Below are positions 35,072 through 46,788 of a DNA stretch of 64,000 nt, piece by piece; the first letter of the stretch is position 1; every line of letters starts with the position of its first letter. The translations under genes were made by a program, and so were the position numbers. The DNA is from Peromyscus leucopus (Eukaryota > Chordata > Mammalia > Rodentia > Cricetidae). The notes under the pieces are model-generated. The model had not been told where the DNA came from and did no database searches. It was given only the letters and a program-made list of their open reading frames with translations. The DNA is taken from positions 71,782,518-71,846,517 of the forward strand of contig NC_051063.1 of the NCBI RefSeq assembly GCF_004664715.2. Reading direction: 5' to 3'.

Positions 35072-38000
35072 AAGGCCTGGTTTCTTGGACAGTCAGCTGC
35101 TGCATCAATGATACTCAGTGACAAGGTTGGCATATGCTGCTCCTGGGCATAGGTAACCGTTATCGTCTTTACAGCCTAAGAAAACAGCTCCTTACTGTTT
35201 TAGACAAGAAAGTGTAAAGTTCAGAATATCTGCCCTAGTCACAAGGCCAGGAGTTGCTCCAAGGGTGTGCTTGTTGTTCTCCCAGTCACATGGCCTAGGC
35301 AGGGTTTAGGGAGACAGAGAGGACTCCCAGTGTGAAGACATCCAAGTAGCCAGGCTCAGAGATGGGTCCACAGTCCTGGGATGGCAGCCGAGAACTCAAA
35401 CGCCGTCATCCAGGCAGCATGTTCTGGGCTCTGCTGCACCAGTATTAGCGCCGTCTCGACTTCCTGGGCTGACAGTTGTCATCATTCTGGATAAAGTGGG
35501 GCTAAAACTGGACTATGACTGAAATCTGAGAGTTAAGTCTGAAATGATGACGGAATGGGACACTGAAGGTAGTCCTGACAAAGCCCAGCAGCCTCCAGAA
35601 AGGGCAGATAGGGCAGAAGAAATGAAGGGCTCCTTGTCCCATCACAGAAGCCCAGAGAGACCTGATCGTACAAGAGGGACTGTGGGGACCGCCTCATCAC
35701 AGAGCAGGCCCTCAGGAGCACGCGCAGTGAGGCAGCCCAGTGTCCCGGGCTCTGTAGGGGCCTCAGCACACTTCCTTCCAACACTTTGAGAAGAGGGAGT
35801 ATTCTATGGGACTTTAAAAACATATCTTCCAGGGATGGTGACAGCTTTCACCTCAGACTCTCCAGGTGAAGAGTCTGAGGATGTAAGTTTTCTTGACATG
35901 GTACCTCTTGATGCATATGGCATCTCTGGCTTTTCTGCTGGGACAGTGGGGCTGAGTCATGGCAAGGTGGGGCGCATTCCCACAGGAACCCCACAGCCCG
36001 CAGAACTACTAGCTATCTACTAGATAGCCCAGGGCCTCAGTTTCCCTATTTAGAAAGAAATTGGATTATGTAGCAACTTTTCACCAAAAGCTGGTCCTTG
36101 AAAGGGCTCAGGACAATTATCTTGGTAGTCAGGAATGTGGCAGTGACGTACATAAGATGGCCCATCCCATGATTGCCTCCAGCTCTGCCTCACCCTGAGC
36201 TGGCTCCTGTGTGGCCATTCCTATGCTCCCAGAGTGGCAGATAAGAATGCTGCTGGGGAAGGACTGTGGAAATGGGGCCCCTGGGCACCCTGCCTTGGGT
36301 GCACAAAAGCACCATGTTCCCACACTGCTGGAAGCATTGGCTGTTGCTTGTCCGGTCCTGCAGTTCTTTTTCCAGGCGGCCCTTGAGTCTATGCCATGCT
36401 TGAGAAAGTGTGGGCCAGAGCAGGGTGTGTTCATTTCCTATGCTTTCGCTCCCTCCTGTCCCTCGAAGAATTTTGGTCGGGTTATGCCACTCAATATGGT
36501 GGAACAAAATCCAGGCAGCCAGGTTGGCACTGGGATTCTTTCTCATCATTCAGACAAAGCTCTAGAAAATTCTCCCAGGCTGGGAACCTAGGAGTCTCGC
36601 TGCTGGCCTGATGTATTCTCTGACCGAGGTGGCCAACCAGCTCGGAAGTTGCTAGAGGACATTAATTTGTGAGAAAAATAACTTGGCCCTGAAAGGTGGT
36701 TTTGTAGCAGCTTTGTAAAAATAAGGGCGGGGATGGTTGGCTCCAACATTTAAAAGCCTCATGTGGCTGTGGTTTTATCCTGTGCCCCACCTCAAGCTCA
36801 GTGAGCCCATCCCAGGGTTGAAGCTTCAGCAGCCAGCCCAGAGCCAGGAGTACTGTTCAGGGTCCGGAGCATCTCCAGGAACCCAGGAATACAGTTGGAA
36901 AGTTCTCAGCATAGACATCATGGACATTGGCACAGGCTTGATTTGAGCTGATGAATGATGAGGACATGTGGAACGATGCAAAGCTGGTCTTGAGTCACAC
37001 ATCCCCCCCATCCCTTCAGTTTCCTGTATGGCCCCTTAGGGCAACCGTGTAAAGGGAATGGAATGGCAGTCTGCTCAGACTTAGACAGTGGGATCAGCAG
37101 GGATTGCCGTTTTCTAAAGGGAGCTAGCTTCCAAGGCTAGGATGTTCCGTGCATCCTATAAGCCCCCACTGTGTAGCAGAGACTGGGCTGGTGCATGCTT
37201 AACCTCTGTTTCTTCCTGGGAAAGAGGTACATAAGCAGTTAGCTGAGGTGGAGCACTTGCTAAACTAAGGCACCAAAGACATCCTAGGGGTCCTTAAGAG
37301 AGGACTAGGTGGTAACAACGGGATTGTAAGTCCTACAGAAGCACTTGTATGGAGAACTCCAAATACTGTGTGCTAGCTGGCCTGCTAGTCTTCATGTTAG
37401 CCCTAATAATGCAAGTATTGCTGTTGGCACACCAGGTTACTGCCAAGGGTGGAAATACAGAGACTTGATGACATGGCTTACCAGAAGCCAGGTGCTAGTC
37501 CTAGCTGCCGTGAGGTTTGAACTCAGGGCTTGTGGCTGATACTCTGTGCTGAGCCTGGGGAGCAGAGCCACCGAGGACTGTGGGGGTTCGGGATCCAATG
37601 CTGGAGAAGGCCTAGTGCACAGAGTTGGGTAGTACGTGTAGAACTGGGGAGCAAAGCCGTTTAGCTCAAAGTATGGCACCTCTTTTCCAGGTTCCTGGGA
37701 TGAAAGATAGGTAGTTTGCCAAGGCACCTGCCATTCTCCGGAGTGCAGTTAGTGTGTTACCAGGGTTGCACACATGGCAGTGTGCAGGAGGTGGCATGTG
37801 GCCTGGGACCCCTGCTGAGATGACCCATAGCCACTTGGTGGCATAATGTACAGAATATTGGCCAACAATATCTCTAATCCTTATCACAGCAGTGTTTTCT
37901 TTAGTTTGATGTCTAGCAAAACCTTCCCAGGCCCTCCTGGCCATCTTTTATTCACACAGGGCTCTCTGCTGGATGGGGCTAGGGACAGGCTAGGTTTTCA

Positions 38001-38204
38001 CTGAAAGGATGTCACCTGTTAGGACCCAGGCTCTGCTAGAGTGCCATTTGGTTCTGCTGTCTTAACACTTGCGGTTAGCCTGTCCTACATATCATGCTAG
38101 CTGCTCTCGGTGGCCAAGGAGGAAAAGGGCAGGTTGGAAGGAGCCTGTGGCTGCCAGGAGGCTGAGAACAGGCCAGGAGCAAGGTCGTTGGAACAGCGGA
38201 GCTG

Positions 38205-38272
38205 CTGTGGGACTTTGGCAAGACACGGCTTTCCCTGCGCCTCTGCTTCCTCGCTGTAAAACACAGGAGAAA
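38205..38272 (+). mobile_element. MIR ancient SINE fragment
   Basis: gtgggactttggcaagacac then cctctgcttcctcgctgtaa with aaacacaggag matches the MIR central region, forward. Confidence 0.45.
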
Positions 38273-38504
38273 ACAAGGGGCCCGTTTGTTGTGGGTTCTA
38301 ACATTCTGCTCTACCAGCTTGAGCGATTTGAAGCTGGCTCTGCTGGTGCATGTGAGTAGTCCCATGCCTCACAAGGCTAAGGGGTTCAAGCCAGTCCTAT
38401 AAGACCCTGTCTCAAGAGCAAAAAGAAACAGTAATTTTTTGATTTGTTATTTATTGTTGTTCTTAGGTACAAAATACATGTGTAAGAAGCTTAAAGTTCA
38501 AATG

Positions 38505-38689
38505 TTTTTTTTTAATAATTTATTTTTATTTTATTTGCATTGGTGCTTTGCCTGCATGTATGTCTATGTGAAAGTGTCAGATCTTGGAGTTAGACAGTTG
38601 TCAGCTGCCATGTGGGTGCTGGGAATTGAACCCGTGTCCTCTGGAAGAACAGTCAGTGCTCTTAACTGCTGAGCCATCTCTCCAGCCCC
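38505..38689 (-). mobile_element. B2/B3 SINE, reverse, with target duplication
   Basis: A T-rich lead, then ctgccatgtgggtgctggga and attgaacccgtgtcctctgg, ending ctgagccatctctccagccc. The flanking duplication aagttcaaatg is exact (38494-38504 and 38690-38700), so the element is complete and fairly young. Confidence 0.95.
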
Positions 38690-38801
38690 AAGTTCAAATG
38701 GTTTTAAAAAGACCTGTGAAGTCTAAAGTACAGGGCATGAAATTCTTCCAGAGTCACAGAGTGGCCGAGTTTCAGGGCTTGAGCTAAACCCTGCCATTCT
38801 T

Positions 38802-38920
38802 AACTTACAGAGACCCGCCCGTCTCTGCCTCCCGAGTGCTGGGATTAAAGGCGTGCGCCGCCGCCACTGCCACTGCCGCCACTGCCACTGCCGCCACCAC
38901 CACCACCACCACTGCCCGGC
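38802..38920 (-). mobile_element. B1 5' half, reverse, with expanded CCG/CCA tract
   Basis: gtctctgcctcccgagtgct then gggattaaaggcgtgcgcc is the reversed B1 head. It passes into about 60 bases of CCGCCACTG and CCA repeats before the terminal cccggc. The flank cctgccattctt is duplicated exactly on both sides (38790-38801 and from 38920). Confidence 0.92.
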
Positions 38921-39185
38921 CTGCCATTCTTTTTCTAAACAACTGTAATAGAGACTCTAGATGCCCTCCTTAGCTTCAGGAGTCCGTTGAGTCCTAGATT
39001 CAAGAACTGACTTTAAATTGTCTACGTATGCTCTGGAGTAATGATGAGACATACGAGTTTCTTCCTCAAAAAGGGAAAAGGAAAGAACAGCTGCTTAAAC
39101 AAAGTGTGGTATGTGGCACCCATTTCTTACTCCGCAGTTAAGGCACAGAGTTTTCTGAAATGTGTTTTCAAAGACTTATTAATTC

Positions 39186-39355
39186 GTTGAGTTTTTTGTT
39201 TGTTTGTTTGTTTTTGGAGAAAAGGTTTCTGTGTATAATAGTCCTAGCTGTCCTGGAACTCATTCTGTAGATCAGGTTGGCCTCGAACTCACAAAGCCCC
39301 TCCTGCCTCTGCCTCCTGAGTGCTGGGATTAAAGGTGTGCGCCACCACGCCCAGC
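39186..39355 (-). mobile_element. B1 SINE, full length, reverse
   Basis: A (GTTT)n lead, gaactcattctgtagatcag, gttggcctcgaactcacaaa and gattaaaggtgtgcgccacc. The flanks aaagacttattaattc (39170) and gaagatttattaattc (39356) form a target duplication. Confidence 0.94.
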
Positions 39356-39577
39356 GAAGATTTATTAATTCTAGTGACATGACTGTGTGTGTATGAGAGA
39401 GTGTGTGCCACATGTGTGTTGGTGCCTGTGGAAGACAGAAGAGGGTGTCACATCCCCTGAAGCTGGAGTTAAAAGTGGTTGTGAGCCACTTGCTGTGAGT
39501 GCTGGGGGCCAAACTTGGGTCCTCTACAAAAACAGTAAGTGTTCCTAACCACTGAGCTATCATACCTCCAGCCCCAA
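39356..39577 (-). mobile_element. B2/B3-type SINE, reverse
   Basis: Runs from gatttattaattctagtga to aaccactgagctatcatacc with tccagcccc, the reversed tRNA-like head. The B1 at 39186-39355 lies at its A-tail end. Confidence 0.8.
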
Positions 39578-39580
39578 AGG

Positions 39581-39586
39581 CGCACG

Positions 39587-39648
<62 letters not shown>
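39581..39648 (+). repeat. (CG)n-(CA)n microsatellite
   Basis: About seven CG-type steps followed by some 26 CA units, directly next to the preceding SINE head. Z-DNA prone. Confidence 0.97.
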
Positions 39649-39650
<2 letters not shown>

Positions 39651-41290
39651 CTTCTTGTCCCTGTGCAGAGTTGAATTCCTTTGGGCTCTTCAGGTGAGGC
39701 TCTGTGAACGTGTTGATGCTGTTGTGCCCTTGTCTGCAGCATTTCTCCTTCCTCTTTAACTCCCGACTACACGACACCGTCAGACTAGGCCACACGTCAA
39801 GTGTTCTTTAATCAACTCCATCATCCATTCAGAAGGACTGCATTGGCTGGCTGCGTTGATCGTGGCTTCCCCGGACGTTTGCAGCTCATCCATGAAATAG
39901 AGTTGCTTCAATTGTCATTTCCATACCAGGACCCTGCACGACGCACTGGACGGTGCCTGCTGCTGCTGTGGGTTCTTTCCAGCCTGCAGTGTGCCACTCT
40001 CTTCCATTATAACTCTGCTGCCTGGGAACACCTGTGTCTCTTACCTGGCAGACCCTGAGACCACTGGCCCACAGGCACTCTGGGACTGTAGGTCCATGAT
40101 GCCTGCTGTGGCTCCACACTGCCACACATAGCTGGACTTGTGTTTTATGAGTTGGCCCCAGACATACTCGCTTGCGTGTCTGTCTCCCAGGGTCTTGGGA
40201 CCTGCTGAAGCGGGCAGAATCTAGGTACCCTCCTGGATTCCTTTGTACTTAGAAGGAAGGGACCTACTCCAGTTCTCTGTCACCTGTTTAATCTATTTCT
40301 TTCTGGCAGCCTATTATGCCGAACAATGAAAACATAACCCATCTTTCCCTCTCAGTGAATTCCTCTGGGGACAAGAAACATGGGTGACAGGATAGAGGTG
40401 GTGGGCAGAGAAGCGGAAAGCTTCTCCGTGGAGGGTATGAGGAACCTCCAGAGGCTGGCAGCAGCTAACCATTACCCAGCCAAGAAGAGGAGCTGGGTGT
40501 CCACTCATGCTAGTTGGACTCCCTCCAGAACTCAGGCTCCTGCCTGATCCAGTCCCTGCTGCCAGCAAGTGGTCTCCCGGATGCTGAGAGCTCATCTCCT
40601 GGAGGGGCAAAGCCCACTTGTGAGACATCCAGAATCCCAACAGTGCGGCTCTTTCTCCTCCTCAGCAGTGCCTGGTTGGCCTGAGAAAGTGAGGTCAGGT
40701 GATGAAGTGTCAAGTTCAGGAGCCTGTGGTTTTCTGACTGACATCCAAGAGGCCAGTCATCCACCCCGGTGGGTCTTGGTGCCAGCCCTGAACTTACATA
40801 GACTCACTAGGGCCTTCTAGCCGTCTGTGTGGTATGATAAGGTTTCACTGTGGGAGTAGTCCTGGGGTTTGAGTGGAGAGATAAGGTGACTGTGTCTAGA
40901 GTTTGACCATGTCACCTGAATGTGAGAGAAGTATCCAGTGTGGCAGTGAATGTATAAATGGTTTCTAAACTAGATCTGGGGAGGTAGTTCTGGACATTGG
41001 AGCTCCAGGCTGAGTTCCCATCAGGTGATATAAAAAAATCCCAGAAGCGCAAGGCCTATGTGCATCTGTGGCTCCGCTGTGGCCCACGTTAGCCTCGAAT
41101 GTTGGCACAGTAGGCATCATGCCATTCCTGCCTGTCTTGCTTTTTAGTGAAGCTGGTGGCCTTGTGTAAACTCACCCCATTGGGTTCCTTAGGCCAAATA
41201 TGGGTAGGGCAAGTGTCACACAGGCCTCCTTACCTTTTTCTCAAGGACCCAGAGATCTGACTGGGAGAAAGACAAAGGCTCCTGCTCTCT

Positions 41291-41414
41291 GCTACCCCCA
41301 TCCTTAGAACTGGTCACGTCTGGATAGTACAGAGGAGTGAGGGTACTCCCGTGCTACCCCCATCCTTAGAACTGGTCACGTCTGGATAGTACAGAGGAGT
41401 GAGGGTACTCCCGT
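41291..41414 (+). repeat. exact 62-bp tandem duplication
   Basis: Two adjacent identical copies, each starting gctacccccatccttagaac and ending gggtactcccgt (41291-41352, 41353-41414). I see no mismatch, so the duplication is recent. Confidence 0.99.
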
Positions 41415-42045
41415 GCATCAGGTTTTGAAGGAACACTCCTCCAGCACTGGAATTGCCTTTCAGTTCCAGCCATTAGTTCCGGAGTGCCCCCTGCCCATGC
41501 AGCATCCCTGGTGCCCACCAGTTGGAAGCGGGTTCTCTTGCAGTAACTACAGGAGGTTTGGCTTCGCTGGAGTGCCACTGGTCTGTTCCATTGTCTGCCC
41601 CACTCCCCACTCTGGCTACTTTAGCTTTAAGCTGGTTGGTACAGAAACTGGCCTTCAAAGGGAGCTTGGGGGTGGCCCTGGTGTCTGGTACAGCAGAGAC
41701 ATGTGCAAAGTGTCCCTCGGCATCTCCAGTGCCCATTGTTTCCCCCTCTTGCTCACTCCAGACTGAAGAACTTGACTTTCACAACTATTGGTTAAAGGCA
41801 AGAGAGTCTAGAAAACAAATGCTTTCATGACAGATACCTTAAAGGGCTGGGAGCAAAGGGGTGTGTGGTTGATGAGGGAGGGAGACGGGGCAGTTTGCAC
41901 TGGGAAATAGGTCATAAATGGACCATCTAGAGAAGCAGCGGTTTCCCTCGGAGCATGTCTCTCTTGGGCATCTCAAGGCAGCAGAGAAAGGGAGCCCCGT
42001 GGGTCTCCACTTCACCCCTCTAGCCTGGCATGCACTCCGTGCCCT

Positions 42046-42180
42046 TATTTGTTTGTGTTTTGAGATGAGATCTCATGAAGTGTCATGTAGCTCAGGGTGG
42101 CCTTGAATTCACTATGTAGCCAGGTCTGGCCTTGAACGTCTGAGCCTTCTGCTTCTGTGGGCATGTGTAACTATGCATGA
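42046..42180 (-). mobile_element. old B1 SINE, reverse
   Basis: tgttttgagatgagatctca, gtagctcagggtggccttga, attcactatgtagccaggtc and gggcatgtgtaactatgcat follow the reversed B1. Diverged. Confidence 0.7.
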
Positions 42181-42569
42181 CTTTGTTTTGGTTTTTTCCT
42201 TTCCCCACAGTGGGGACAATAATAACTTGCCTCATGGGGTTGCTATGAAGACCACACAAGCCAAAAGGTGCAAATCATCCACGACATCTGGCCAATGGAT
42301 AAGAGCTACTGTTGTCACATCATCATCTCAGTCCCATGATGCCTCATTGCCTTCCTCTGGCATAGAGGGTCCCTAGAGCCTCTGAAGGCTCAGGCTTGGG
42401 CAAGACTCAGATGGCAGATACCCATCCTCAGTTGCCCCAGTGACCTAGGCTCCCGTCTGCTCACTAAGGCTTCTTCCTCTCTGGCCTCCTCCAAGTGGTA
42501 AAAAATCCTTCCTTGTAGGAAAAGGCCTGTCTCTTCAGCACTTATCCTGAGAGTAGAGCCCACTGTATA

Positions 42570-42730
42570 GTAAAATTAACCAATACTCAAATTATATTAC
42601 TAAGAATAAAATATTCTGCTTCCATTAGGGAGAAACGTCGTCTGGTAGGCAATTATGTCTTCTGTGCCTGTCGCCCAATCATCTTGTTATAGCTTTAACT
42701 CCTAATGCTATAAATATCTTAGTAGGTACC
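42570..42730. promoter_or_regulatory. AT-rich unique block, candidate conserved non-coding element
   Basis: taaaattaaccaatactcaa through ctataaatatcttagtaggt is AT-rich, non-repetitive and unlike its GC-richer neighbours. It could be an enhancer. No direct evidence. Confidence 0.22.
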
Positions 42731-42794
42731 GGAGACCCGAGAGCACAGAGAGGGGAGCGAGCCGGGGACTGAGGGGTCAAGGGCCCACTCCTAC

Positions 42795-42940
42795 TGTCGT
42801 GCTTAAGCTGCAGGACTCTGAGCAGGTTGTTAGTCTAGGCCTCTATTTTCTTTTCTACAAAATGGGAATGCTAGTGCCTACCTTCTAGAGGAGTGTGTGG
42901 CACAGCTCCTGAGACCTACATGCATTTGGTAAGTATCAGC
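42795..42940 (+). mobile_element. MIR ancient SINE
   Basis: gtgcttaagctgcaggactc, ggcctctattttcttttcta, caaaatgggaatgctagtgc and ctaccttctagaggagtgtg follow the MIR order. Forward. Confidence 0.6.
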
Positions 42941-43447
42941 CAACGGGATGAAAGCCGTACTTCTTATTGTACCCCAAAGACCAAGAATGGCATCGCCCCA
43001 AGTTCCGGGGAGGGCGCTCTCAGCTCACAAGTCCTGCCATCATCCACGTGGGTATTGTTCCCAGTAGGCATCCTGCAGTTGCATGCAGGCCAACTGCGGA
43101 CTATACCCTGGGGGAATGTCTGCCAGCAGAAGCAGCTGCTGACTGATGTGGTGGCAGGTGGGGTCGGGCTGCACTCTGTCCTTCCCACCACTGCTCTCAC
43201 GCCTGGCCGCTGGCCTCCGAGGAATCTCTCCACCCATCCCATCCTGCTTATTCCCCTGGGGGAAGGGAGGGAACCCAGCAGGCTCAGTCACAGAGCAGAG
43301 AGACCTCCACTGAGACCGCAGGAAAGCCGGACGCTTCTGAACGGTCAGAGCTGGTTTTCTTGCGGTCAGATTTGAGGCTGGAAAAGGTGCAGGAGGACCT
43401 GGCTTGGACCCATCAGCCTACGGCTCAAAGGGGCGGGTGTGTACCTG

Positions 43448-43515
43448 GGAAACTGGGGCCCAGAGGGGTGAGGCTCTCTGCCCGAGATCGCTGTGAGCTA
43501 GGTGGTGCCTGGAAA
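43448..43515 (-). mobile_element. MIR fragment, reverse
   Basis: ggaaactggggcccagaggg with tgaggctctctgcccgagat and cgctgtgagctaggtggtgc fits the reverse MIR core. Confidence 0.45.
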
Positions 43516-46500
43516 CAACCAGGCCTGCCCTCTTGCTGGCGCTCCCCCAGCTGGTCCTCCGCCACCTCTGCGAATTGAGAAGACACTGTCTTATACTCAT
43601 CTCTCCCGCTGGTTCCATCCTGTCTCCTCTGCTCTTCCTGAGCCTGAGTGACTTGTCACAGCTTTCCCTTGGCCTCCAGTGACAAGGCACATTCCTCAGA
43701 GCTGGGGTGGTGTTTTCTCTCCCCAGGCAGCTTCCCACACTTACTAATCCCATCCAGGCTGTGAGTGGTGGTGCAGCTCCCGCACACAGGGCAAGTGAGC
43801 TGGGCCTGCTTCTCGTTTGAGACTTGGAGTTGCAGGGCCTTTGGCAAGTTCCCGAACCTCTGTGAACCTGAGTGCCGGCCAACAAAGAAAGCAAAGCGGA
43901 TCCCCTCCCAGGCTTTGTGGCCACCGTGAGAGTGCAGCCTTGGGCACTGATAACTAGTAGTGTCCTTTCAACGGACCTCCCTTCCGGGTCCTCTCTAGTC
44001 CTAGTCGGAGGACTGAAGAGAGGCTGCCATTTCTGTTCTGTGGATGAGATCCAGCTCCAAGGGGAGGTGATGGCTGTATGGCTGATGGTGGTAGATCCAG
44101 GCTAGGACACGGCAGGTTGTTCCTCTAGTCCTACCAGGCCTGTGCTCTTCATGGAAGTCTCAGGCTCATGGGTGCTGGACACCTGAATCTGGAGGCAACC
44201 ACTGCCCATCTGTCCCTCTGCATCTTAGAGGTGTGTGTCCTGCTTCAGGCTTGGGCTTTTGCCATGCCCCTGCCTGTGGTCTCAAGCTCAGACAGATGTT
44301 CCCATAGCTTCTGAGACTTTCCTTAGGAAGCTGGGGTGTCCCAGTGCTACAGGAGAGAGGGCTCTTGGGTAGAGGGGTGTGTCATTTTGTCCTGCAGAGG
44401 CAAACAGGTTTTCAACATCTCAGGGAGAACTGAGACTAGAGAGCTGTGGGGGTGGTGGCGGCCAGGCCTCAGCCTGCTACAGGGCATGTTCCAAGGGCAT
44501 TTCCTGTTGATACTGTCCTTGCCCGCACCCACTTCCTTTCCTCTCCTGTCTCTACCCTGGGCCCCCTGCTGGCTGCTAGTGGATGTGCGGTCATAGTGCC
44601 CTAGTCTGCCCTCTGAGGATTGGCCCTGTATGGTGTCTTCACCGGCTGGTAAAGCTCCTCCTGAGTGTCTCTCTGGTGACATCTGGTGATGTTATCTGTT
44701 TAGTTTAGGCAGCTCTCTCTTGGGACCATGCTTATCCTTGTAGGCAGGTGCCAAGATGACTCAGGACCCCTGTGGGTGACCTTGGCCTTTCCTGGCTGCT
44801 TCCTTCCTTCCTCACTGTGGTACCAGGCACAGATCCTTGCTCTCGGAGCCTCAGCACCACCTTCATGTGTTGGTGACTGACTTCATTTCTCCTGGTTGTT
44901 AGGAGGGTCAAACTGTACCCCGTGGGAGAAGGGTGCGCAGAGGTCCTCAGCAGATTGTCCTCTGTTCTTCCTTCGTCCTTCCCAGTCCTCTTCATGGGCA
45001 GCTTCCAAATGTCCGCATCAACATCCTACCCGAGGCTCAAAGCCATGTTCCTCGCACCCTGGCACATGGGCCGCAGAGCAGAGCTTGGGCAGGTGCAGTC
45101 TTGCAATGGCTTCCCACAGTCATACACCCAAGTAATTTAGACCCAGATGTCCCACTCATGAAAAAGAACGGTGACAAAATTGGGTCTCTGGGAAGTGGTC
45201 CGGGTTAAAGGAGATCGTATTTCCAGAGTGCCTGGCCCATGCTTCCCCAGGGTCCTCCCTCTCAGGTTCCCTTGATTATCATTTGCTCCTAGACACCCCC
45301 TCCCCCCCTACTGGAAGTTTCTGAAACAATGGCACATACTTGCTCTGGGCCCCCAGTGTGTGAGTGTCTGGCGTCTGATTTGGCTTATCACAGTAGGGAA
45401 GAAATGCCAGCAGTTGGCTAGGTTCTGAACACCCATCCTGGTATCTCCAGCCTCCTCCAAAGTGGTCCAGTCCGTCTTGCCACGAGCACAGGCTTGAGAT
45501 TCAGAGGGATAGCATGAGACTTGGCAGATATGGGAAGGAGCAGCAGAGAGCAAGCAGCTTTGGCTTCCGTGCTGGACACAGGGGCACCAGTGCACGGAGA
45601 CGCTTGTGTCATTCATTGTACACTTTGTATTGTGCCTTGTGTCTTGAGCTGTTGGCCTCACAGTTCAGGTGCCCAGGGATGGAAGCGCGGGACAGTTCGG
45701 AGACACAAAGTGCTAGCACAGCCATGGAGAGTCCCATTCAGGGGTAGGTGGCTCTTGTTTTAGTTTTCATTGGCTCTTATTCCTTGCCACATGCCTTGGG
45801 ATTATCTTCTCCTTCTTCTCTTCCCCCAGACATTGGAGGAGACACCTGGGAAAGACGTGTGAGCCCAAGGTGGAGCCAGAGCAAATAGAGCTTTGGAGCC
45901 ATAAAGGAATGGTCTCTAAGGCACTTAAATACCAAGAAGAAAGGTAGTTGCCCTTCCCAGTGTGATGGGAGAGAAATAGTGACATTAAGACCAGAGTGGA
46001 GCTTCTCAGCCTTCGTGCCAATAACATTGGGGCCTGTGGCCTTTGGTATGGAGAGGAGCTCTCCTGCTCTGAACACTGGATTCTAAGAATTACCCCACCC
46101 CTTCTGTGACAGATAATGTTTATTTGGAAGTAATATTGCCCAGGTTGAGAACCATTAATAAGTGAAAGACCTTGACCCCCTTTGGAAGCTGTGGCTATTG
46201 AGGGCCTGTTCTCTCCCTGGTCTCAGAGGGGAAAGCAGATCCTTCTGAATCAGACAATGGCAGAGGGGAGGTACCTGCTTGGTGCCCACTCAGCCCAAAT
46301 GCCATGCATGGTAGGGTAGAGCTGGGTAGCAGACCATCCTGTTTCCTAGAAACACAGGCTTGCTGCAAAGGTTTCTGTCCCTGGGACTTTCCCCCGACCC
46401 TCATTGTCGGCCCCACATTTCCTGCTGTTTCCAGCTCGAGTCCATGTCCCAGGGTCGAAGAAAGGTAGTGGCATTGTCCAGTGGCCTCTCAGTTCACTTC

Positions 46501-46764
46501 TTTTGGCTCCTGGATGATTCCAGGGTCTCCCCTGAGCCCTTGCAATGAGGCCAGGCAAGCAGGCTTCCTGCCAGACAGCCGCCAGCAGTGTGCGGCCCTG
46601 CTTTTCATAAGAAAAGGCACCCTGGCCCCACTGCCAAAGCCCAGCGCCATCTTGTCCATTAATCAGGACTTCAGGATTCTCAAAGCAGTCTGAGCAACTG
46701 CCTGGCTAGAGCCCTGCTTGATTGCTGTCACCTCTCTGTGCACAGCATTGGCTGTTATCCACTG

Positions 46765-46788
46765 TCCCCACCCTACCCCCTACCCCCA
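46765..46788 (-). repeat. C-rich CCCTA-like tract
   Basis: ccccaccctaccccctaccc continuing in C. Its complement has four G-runs (GGGGGTA type), so a quadruplex could form on the minus strand. Confidence 0.75.

Noticed and set aside
43418..43924. 168-residue minus-strand ORF
   Set aside because: Overlaps a MIR fragment and shows no conserved features.
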